Origin: Desulfobacteraceae bacterium
Lineage (GTDB): Bacteria > Desulfobacterota > Desulfobacteria > Desulfobacterales > Desulfosarcinaceae
DNA length: 5,691 bases
Assembly (NCBI GenBank): GCA_027025615.1
Contig: JALVQM010000181.1
Span: 1-5,691 of the forward strand
Direction: 5' to 3'
The translations under genes and the position numbers were made by a program. Below the pieces are notes generated by a model, which saw only the letters and a program-made list of their open reading frames with translations, searched no databases and had not been told where the DNA came from. Numbering within the stretch: position 1 is the first letter of the stretch; each line of letters begins with the position of its first letter. Of this stretch, positions 4,163 to 5,691 are shown piece by piece.

Positions 4163-5691
4163 ATGGCGGAAAGGCTTTCGGTAAACAAGCGTATTAGGAA
4201 AAATTTCGGTAAGATTAAAAAAATAGTCGAAATACCGGATCTTATCGGAATGCAAAAAGAATCCTACAGGCGTTTCTTGCAAATGGATGTGCCTCCTGAA
4301 AAACGTGAGGATATTGGATTGCAAGCCGTCTTCAAATCGGTATTTCCTATCAAGGATTTTACCGGAAGTGCCTCTCTGGAGTTCGTTTCTTATCGGTTCT
4401 CCGATGTAAAACACAGCGAAGATGAATGTGTTCAAAGAGGCATGACATATGACTTGCCGGTACGCATAACGGTCAGGCTGGTAGTCTACGATGTTGATAA
4501 AGAGACAGGTGTTTCCAACATCCGAGACATTAAGGAACAAGAGATTTATTTCGGGACCATACCGTTGATGACCGAAAAAGGAACTTTCATCATCAATGGA
4601 ACCGAGAGAGTAGTGGTAAGTCAGCTGCATCGTTCTTCCGGTGTGTTTTTCGACCACGATAAAGGCAAGACACATTCCAGTGGTAAGATAATTTATAGCT
4701 CGCGGATTATTCCCGTGAGAGGCTCATGGATCGATATGGAGATAGACCCTAAAGACATAGTCTATATCCGAATTGATCGACGCCGTAAATTTCCGGTTAC
4801 GACTTTATTCAAGGCGTTTGGATATTCAACGGAAGATTTGCTGGCCTATTTTTATGAAACCGATACGATTACCCTAGAAGGAAAACGGGTTTTTAAATCC
4901 TTTAATCCTGTTCATGTCAAAGGACAGCGTGCGACAAGGGATGTAACCAATCCTGAGACCGGAGAAGTTATCCTTAAAAAGGGGCGAATGTTTACCCAGC
5001 GTGCGATTCGCCAGATCAAAAATGCAAAAATCGAAAAGATACCGATTGCACCTGACGATCTTTTGGGGAAAGTGCTCTCCAAGACCGTAATCGATCCTGA
5101 AAGTGAAGAAATAATAGCAAATTCAAACGAGGTCATTGACGAGGAAATCCTTGATCGTTTCAAGGAAGCCGGAATAAATGAATTTGATATTCTCAATATA
5201 GGCGGTGTCTCGACAAGTGATTCCATCCGTAAAACCTTGCTGCTCGACAAAGTCACCGACAAGGAAGAAGCGCTGATTGAAATTTACCGCTTGATGCGTC
5301 CCGGTAATCCCGCTACGCCGGAAGTAGCTCAGGACTTTGTTGATCACCTCTTTTTCAAGTCAGCATATTACGATTTGTCAGGTGTCGGTCGTTTGAAAAT
5401 AAACTTGCGCCTTGGAATCGATACCCCTGTAAATTTGCGGACTTTGCGCAAGGAAGATATTTTGCTTACAGCCAAAACCCTGATCGAACTGCGTGATACT
5501 CAGGGGATGGTTGATGATATCGATCATTTGGGTAATCGGCGCGTACGTGCGGTTGGAGAGTTGTTGGAGAACCAGTACCGCATTGGATTGGTCCGCATGG
5601 AGCGGGCTATAAAGGAACGTATGAGTCTTCAGGAAGTCGATGCGTTGATGCCCCATGATTTGATTAATCCCAAGCCGGTGTCAGCAGTGGT
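4163..5691 (+). CDS. rpoB: DNA-directed RNA polymerase subunit beta, N-terminal part (partial)
   Basis: RpoB is the beta subunit of RNA polymerase, forming one pincer and much of the active-site cleft. The window holds 509 intact codons and two bases of the next. Seen in order are the RIRKNFGKI start, IPDLIGMQKESY, the protrusion with QEIYFGTIPLMTEKGTFIINGTERVVVSQLHRS (about 129-158), DHDKGKTHSSGK, the lobe with IRIDRRRKFPVTTL, and VDDIDHLGNRRVRAVGE with MPHDLINPKPVSAV at the end. The sequence stops just before the FGSSQLSQFMDQ segment that is the main rifampicin region. Val152 aligns with E. coli Val146, a minor rifampicin site. Residue 159 is Ser (codon 4637-4639), where the normal HRSPGV motif has Pro. 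The start at ATG 4163 has GGAG at 4154-4157, 5 nt upstream. No frameshift or stop is seen. Confidence 0.97.
   Translation, partial: MAERLSVNKRIRKNFGKIKKIVEIPDLIGMQKESYRRFLQMDVPPEKREDIGLQAVFKSVFPIKDFTGSASLEFVSYRFSDVKHSEDECVQRGMTYDLPVRITVRLVVYDVDKETGVSNIRDIKEQEIYFGTIPLMTEKGTFIINGTERVVVSQLHRSSGVFFDHDKGKTHSSGKIIYSSRIIPVRGSWIDMEIDPKDIVYIRIDRRRKFPVTTLFKAFGYSTEDLLAYFYETDTITLEGKRVFKSFNPVHVKGQRATRDVTNPETGEVILKKGRMFTQRAIRQIKNAKIEKIPIAPDDLLGKVLSKTVIDPESEEIIANSNEVIDEEILDRFKEAGINEFDILNIGGVSTSDSIRKTLLLDKVTDKEEALIEIYRLMRPGNPATPEVAQDFVDHLFFKSAYYDLSGVGRLKINLRLGIDTPVNLRTLRKEDILLTAKTLIELRDTQGMVDDIDHLGNRRVRAVGELLENQYRIGLVRMERAIKERMSLQEVDALMPHDLINPKPVSAV

Noticed and set aside
4103..4675. Open frame on the minus strand opposite the start of rpoB
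   Set aside because: It is antisense to an unmistakable RpoB frame and has no family features. The other minus-strand frames opposite rpoB (4912-5656), rplL and secE/tRNA were rejected for the same reason.
1..5691. Mobile elements, CRISPR repeats, phage or defence genes, or a new multi-gene system
   Set aside because: Every substantial frame is a recognised core gene in its standard order; no repeats of array type, transposase or foreign composition were seen.

Overview
The window is a stretch of the conserved bacterial translation/transcription gene cluster, all on the + strand: 3' end of tuf (EF-Tu), rpmG (L33), tRNA-Trp(CCA), secE, nusG, rplK (L11), rplA (L1), rplJ (L10), rplL (L7/L12) and the first 509 codons of rpoB. 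The order tuf-rpmG-trnW-secE-nusG-rplKAJL-rpoB, the zinc-type L33, the long lysine-rich SecE N-terminus and the character of RpoB suggest a Gram-negative bacterium of the former Deltaproteobacteria (Desulfobacterota or Desulfuromonadota type). That placement is by recollected similarity, not by a search, and I would not go below phylum. Base composition is moderate and even, with no sign of transferred DNA.

Layout. Positions 1-121 end EF-Tu. Positions 136-285 encode L33 from a GTG start, followed by tRNA-Trp at 350-425 with its CCA encoded. secE and nusG (519-1425) are tightly coupled, with the nusG Shine-Dalgarno overlapping the secE stop. rplK and rplA (1462-2687) follow, separated by a 98-nt gap. 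The 274-nt rplA-rplJ gap is the most structured non-coding part. It holds a hairpin after rplA, a good match to the L10 autoregulatory leader with a kink-turn, a set of competing short helices, and a 9-bp hairpin abutting the rplJ ribosome binding site. rplJ starts with TTG. rplJ and rplL (2962-3949) are followed by a 213-nt gap with a long near-perfect hairpin, in the place where E. coli has its rplL-rpoB attenuator and RNase III site. rpoB then runs off the window just before the main rifampicin region.

How the genes work together. EF-Tu, L33, tRNA-Trp, L11, L1, L10 and L12 are translation components. SecE is the essential small subunit of the SecYEG translocon. NusG couples RNA polymerase to ribosomes or Rho, and RpoB is the polymerase beta subunit. 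The non-coding elements fit feedback control by L10(L12) on its own mRNA and uncoupling of ribosomal protein output from rpoB output. No strong promoter or classical Rho-independent terminator was found, so the genes are probably read as one or a few long transcripts starting upstream.

I found no mobile element, CRISPR array, phage gene or novel multi-gene system. The points worth a second look are the RNA structures around rplJ and before rpoB, a Pro-to-Ser change in a very conserved RpoB motif, an ATG-TGA start-stop overlapping the rpmG start, and two slippery heptamers in secE.
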